Part shown: positions 60,915-64,000 of the stretch, piece by piece
Position numbering within the stretch: position 1 is the first letter of the stretch
How the letters are laid out: each line of letters starts with the position of its first letter
NCBI RefSeq assembly: GCF_904846625.1
Contig: NZ_CAJHBL010000006.1
Coordinates: forward strand, 62,001-126,000
Origin: Psychrobacter sp. JCM 18900
Lineage (GTDB): Bacteria; Pseudomonadota; Gammaproteobacteria; Pseudomonadales; Moraxellaceae
Length of the DNA: 64,000 bases
Direction: 5' to 3'
Made by a program: the position numbers and the translations under genes
Notes under the pieces: generated by a model
What the model was told of the DNA's origin: nothing
The model's input: the letters and a program-made list of their open reading frames with translations, nothing else
Database searches by the model: none

Positions 60915-61390
60915 ATGCCCAATGCCATCAACCAATTATCTGAGCTGCTTGAGACCAACGAAAACGAAGTCGTTGAATTTAAAGAAGCCAAGACGCAGCA
61001 TGACTTTAAGAAGTTATGCAAATATTTCTCAGCGCTCAGCAACGAAGCCAACCTAAAGGCTAAGGATTGCGCGTGGCTGGTATTGGGCGTTAATGATGAC
61101 AAACACATTGTAGGCACACAAGCCTACGCGGAAAGCAAACTGACGAGATAGCAAATTACATCAAGAACAAAGGACTTGATAACCAGTATTATAAGGACAT
61201 GATCTTACAGTGTATTGGAAGCTTTGAAGCAGTAAAGCGTTCTGTGATTGATGATCTTCTTTTTGATAAACTGCCAGACGTGCTGTCAGAGCAGCAAAAA
61301 AAAGCCAAAGTACGAAACCTGCTACAAAGCTTACGTAAAGAGAATAAGATCACGGCAGAGGGTAAGACTTGGATGTTAACAGATGAATAA
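60915..61390 (+). pseudogene. Remnant of a second AlbA_2 ATP-binding gene (internal deletion and frameshift)
   Basis: The first ~78 codons read as an AlbA_2 N terminus (MPNAINQLSELLETNENEVV, FSALSNEANLKAKDCAWLVLGVNDDKHIVGT). The frame stops at TAG 61149-61151. In another frame, from about 61139, the sequence continues as the normal C terminus of such proteins: DEIANYIKNKGLDNQYYKDM, then VIDDLLFDKLPDVLSEQQKKAKVRNLL, to a stop at 61390. The ~300 central residues (ATPase part) are missing. So the gene lost its middle and its frame. It lies 37 bases after hsdS and before hsdR, the usual position for R-linked ORFs. Confidence 0.82.
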
Positions 61391-61404
61391 ACGGTTTTGT
61401 GTGA

Positions 61405-61474
61405 TTTAGACATTTAGAGTAGCTTTTAAACATTCAGGTTTAATTTTAGACATTTAGATATAGTTTTAGACATT
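61405..61474 (+). repeat. Four 20-bp-spaced repeats upstream of hsdR
   Basis: Core TTTAGACATT at 61405-61414, 61445-61454 and 61465-61474, with the variant TTTAAACATT at 61425-61434. Spacing is exactly 20 bases each time, about two helical turns, so a protein or chain of proteins could bind one face. They lie 50-120 bases before the hsdR ATG. No hairpin is formed. Confidence 0.85.
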
Positions 61475-61524
61475 CGTGATAATGCTCTACCCAATCACAT
61501 TGATAATAATAAAAAGGATCTTAC

Positions 61525-64000
61525 ATGGCAAACCAACCTACTACATTTAGCGAACGTGAGCTTGAAGAGCATATCGTCAAAAGCATGGTTAACATGGGCT
61601 ACATTCAAGGTGACTACAATGACTATGATAAGCAGTTCGCAATTGATAGAGTGCTGTTTTGGCAGTTCTTACAAGACACTCAGCAAAAAGAGCTGGATAA
61701 AATTATCAAATTTAACCCGCACGGTTGGCAAGATAAAATCCTGCATAGGCTTGACCGTGTCATCAAAAACAATGGTGTTTTGCATATTCTAAAACACGGC
61801 TTATCCGTCGATGACGCCACCTTTAATTTGCTCTACCCTGCCCCACTTGCTAGTAGTAGCCAAAAGATCAAAGATAACTACCAAACAAATATATTTAGCA
61901 TTACCCGCCAAGTATATTACTCAGCCGATGAACCGCGCAAATCTATTGACCTTGTGCTGTTTATTAATGGCTTAGCCCTTATTACCTTTGAGTTGAAAAG
62001 CACGCATAAGAGTCAAACAGCACGGTTTAATGCCCTCAAGCAATATCAAAACGACCGTGACCCAAAAGAGCCGTTATTTAACTTTGCACGCTGCGCGGTA
62101 CACTTTGCTTTAGATAATCAAGAAGTCTATATGACCACACGTCTGGCGGCTGCCAAGACGTTTTTTTTGCCGTTTAATAAAGGCAACAACGGTGGCAGTG
62201 GTAATCCGCTTAATCCTGGTGGCTTTAAGACTTCTTATTTGTGGGAAGAAGTGCTAGCACAAGACAGCTTAATCAATTTACTTGGTCATTTTGTTCGTTT
62301 AGGCTGTGACGATCCTGATATCAAAAACCCTAAGATAAATGATAAAACGCTGTACTTTCCGCGTTACCATCAAATGAACGTAGTCAGAAAACTGATGGCT
62401 GACGTACAAGATTACGGTGTGGGTAAGCGTTACCTTATCCAGCATTCAGCAGGTTCAGGCAAGTCCAACTCTATTACATGGCTGGCGTATCAACTTATCG
62501 AAGCCTATCCCAACCCAAGCGATGATTACAATTCTATCAACGCACTAGATATCGAAAAGCCGCTCTACGACTCCATTATCGTAGTCACTGACCGTAGGCT
62601 ATTAGACAAACAAATCCGAGATAACATCAATCAATTTAGTGAAGTCAAAGGCATCATTGCCCATGCTCAGCGATCTCGTGATCTGCGTAACGCCCTTGAG
62701 TCAGGTAAAAAAATCATCATCACTACTATTTTTAAATTTCCATTTATATTGGATGAAATCAGCGAGATGGCAGATAAAAAGTTTGCCATCTTGATTGATG
62801 AAGCCCACAGCTCTCAAGGCGGTTCAGTCAGCGATGACATGAATAAAGCGCTTGGAGTACAAGGTGATAGTGCTGATGAAGCCGACAATTCTAGTGATAA
62901 TGAAGTAGAAGATAATCAAGATAAGATTATCAAAGCCATTGAAGCCCGAAAAATGCAAGGGCATGTCAGCTACTTTGGCTTTACTGCTACGCCAAAAGAT
63001 AGCACGCTTGAGAAGTTTGGCATTAAGCAAACCGATGGTAGCTTTGAGCCATTTGATCTGTACTCGATGAAGCAAGCCATTCAAGAAGGCTTTATTCTTG
63101 ATGTTATTGCTAACTACACTACATTTAAGTCTTATTATCAGATTCAAAAGACCATCAAAGACGATCCTAAGTTCGACACCAACAAAGCACAAAAGGCACT
63201 AAAGGCTTACGTTGAGCATACTGAGCAAACCATCAATACCAAAGCTGCGATCATGCTCGATCACTTTATGGATAATATTTATGGCAAGAATCGATTAAAC
63301 GGTCATGCTAAGGGTATGGTCGTCACGCAAAATATTCCAATGGCGATTCGCTATTATCAGGCACTAACTAAACACCTAAAAGAAAAAGGCAATCCTTTTA
63401 AAATCCTGATTGCTTTCTCTGGTAGCAAAAAGGTAGACGGTATTGAATATACTGAACCTACTATGAATGGCTTTGAAGAATCTAAAACTAAAGACAAGTT
63501 TGATACCGATGAGTATCGCCTATTGGTTGTGGCCAACAAATATCTAACAGGGTTCGACCAGCCTAAGCTTACTGCTATGTATGTTGATAAGAAGCTCAAA
63601 GGTGTACAAGCAGTGCAGACTCTCTCACGTCTTAACCGCTCAGCACCAAAGTATGGTAAGAAAACTGAGGACTTATTTGTACTCGACTTTTATAACACCA
63701 CCTCAGATATAAAAGCTGCCTTTGATAGATACTACACAGCGACCACCTTATCTGAAGCGACTGACATCAATGTCTTGCATGAGATCAAAGACAATCTAGA
63801 CAGCAAAGGCGTGTATGAGACGCATGAGGTAATAGAGTATGCCGACCTATTTTTTGGTAACGAGCCTATGGATGTGCTAGAGCCAAAGATAGATGTTTTT
63901 GCCGATCGCTTTAATGATACGCTGAACCTAGCAGATGAAACTAAGATCGAATTTAAAATGCAAGCCAAGCAGTTCGTTAAGCTCTACGGTAGAATTGCGG
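61525..64000 (+). CDS. hsdR: Type I restriction endonuclease HsdR (3' end outside window)
   Basis: 825 codons open to the window edge. Motor and nuclease subunit. Nuclease domain with Asp142 (SIDLVLFI) and Glu156-x-Lys158 (FELKS); SF2 translocase with Walker A AGSGKS at 309-314, DEAH at 425-428 (LIDEAHSS), TATP motif (FGFTATPKDS) and the C-terminal helicase motif QTLSRLNR. An acidic insert (~445-475) follows DEAH. AAGGA is the RBS. The promoter region carries four 20-bp repeats, so hsdR is probably controlled apart from hsdM/S. Confidence 0.95.
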   Translation, partial: MANQPTTFSERELEEHIVKSMVNMGYIQGDYNDYDKQFAIDRVLFWQFLQDTQQKELDKIIKFNPHGWQDKILHRLDRVIKNNGVLHILKHGLSVDDATFNLLYPAPLASSSQKIKDNYQTNIFSITRQVYYSADEPRKSIDLVLFINGLALITFELKSTHKSQTARFNALKQYQNDRDPKEPLFNFARCAVHFALDNQEVYMTTRLAAAKTFFLPFNKGNNGGSGNPLNPGGFKTSYLWEEVLAQDSLINLLGHFVRLGCDDPDIKNPKINDKTLYFPRYHQMNVVRKLMADVQDYGVGKRYLIQHSAGSGKSNSITWLAYQLIEAYPNPSDDYNSINALDIEKPLYDSIIVVTDRRLLDKQIRDNINQFSEVKGIIAHAQRSRDLRNALESGKKIIITTIFKFPFILDEISEMADKKFAILIDEAHSSQGGSVSDDMNKALGVQGDSADEADNSSDNEVEDNQDKIIKAIEARKMQGHVSYFGFTATPKDSTLEKFGIKQTDGSFEPFDLYSMKQAIQEGFILDVIANYTTFKSYYQIQKTIKDDPKFDTNKAQKALKAYVEHTEQTINTKAAIMLDHFMDNIYGKNRLNGHAKGMVVTQNIPMAIRYYQALTKHLKEKGNPFKILIAFSGSKKVDGIEYTEPTMNGFEESKTKDKFDTDEYRLLVVANKYLTGFDQPKLTAMYVDKKLKGVQAVQTLSRLNRSAPKYGKKTEDLFVLDFYNTTSDIKAAFDRYYTATTLSEATDINVLHEIKDNLDSKGVYETHEVIEYADLFFGNEPMDVLEPKIDVFADRFNDTLNLADETKIEFKMQAKQFVKLYGRIA

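Larger units (their letters stand above)
45208..64000. mobile_element. Genomic island at tRNA-Ser (right end outside window)
   Basis: Evidence: intact tRNA-Ser, tyrosine integrase 280 bases downstream, phage/plasmid-type genes (Gp2/YagK-YfjJ, DUF932, YqaJ, AlpA) like those in CP4-57-type elements, then a type I restriction locus. I found no second copy of the tRNA 3' end (GAGGGTTCGAATCCCTCC) inside the window, so attR should lie beyond 64,000. No capsid, tail or conjugation genes are visible. Confidence 0.88.

Noticed and set aside
61556..61792. 78-aa open frame inside hsdR
   Set aside because: Shadow of hsdR in another frame; the hsdR frame has all motifs.
45208..64000. Complete prophage
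   Set aside because: No capsid, terminase, tail or lysis genes in the 18.8 kb visible; an integrative or satellite-like island fits better.

Overview
The window comes from a gammaproteobacterium of the family Moraxellaceae, most likely Psychrobacter. The reasons are a response regulator/kinase pair that reads like Acinetobacter BfmR/BfmS, gammaproteobacterial gene orders (rpsP-rimM-trmD-rplS, the atp operon, dksA-gluQ, glnK-amtB, zur-znuCB opposite znuA), moderate GC and AT-rich spacers. This assignment rests on protein appearance and synteny only; no search was run.

About 1-45.2 kb is core chromosome. In order it holds: the 3' part of a urea ABC importer (urtC, urtD, urtE); lgt, thyA and folA, with a foreign-looking DUF2971 gene between lgt and thyA; uvrC; a DUF3360-type membrane protein; a hotdog thioesterase-like gene; the ribosomal/tRNA-modification operon rpsP-rimM-trmD-rplS; an EnvZ-like kinase with no regulator beside it; bfmR and bfmS separated by a terminator; the ATP synthase operon atpBEFHAGDC with a detached atpI; the zinc uptake locus (znuA opposite zur-znuC-znuB across a Zur-box-like palindrome); cpdA; dksA-gluQ; ftsW and murD; a SulP transporter followed by a universal stress protein; glnK-amtB behind a near-consensus sigma-54 promoter; a DUF2147 protein; a small unknown gene; and a secreted nuclease.

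At 45.2 kb a tRNA-Ser(GGA) marks the left border of a genomic island that runs past the window end. A tyrosine integrase follows the tRNA, with repeated TAGACCAAC motifs between the two. Next come a MITE-like element, an unknown gene, a Gp2/YagK-YfjJ-type HUH replication-like protein, and a row of phage/plasmid-type genes (split zinc-ribbon membrane protein, DUF932, YqaJ nuclease, Cys-rich recombination-associated protein, AlpA-like activator). Several of these are separated by strong intrinsic terminators with little room for promoters. A type I restriction-modification locus follows: hsdM, an AlbA_2/ATPase gene, hsdS, the internally deleted remnant of a second AlbA_2 gene, and hsdR, which is cut by the window end. 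A small three-helix membrane protein with a probable TTG start precedes hsdM.

The most unusual items are the terminator-punctuated island module, the exact 20-bp-period repeats upstream of hsdR, the deleted AlbA_2 remnant, and the terminator (perhaps with a small RNA) between atpI and atpB. No CRISPR array, rRNA or complete insertion sequence was found.
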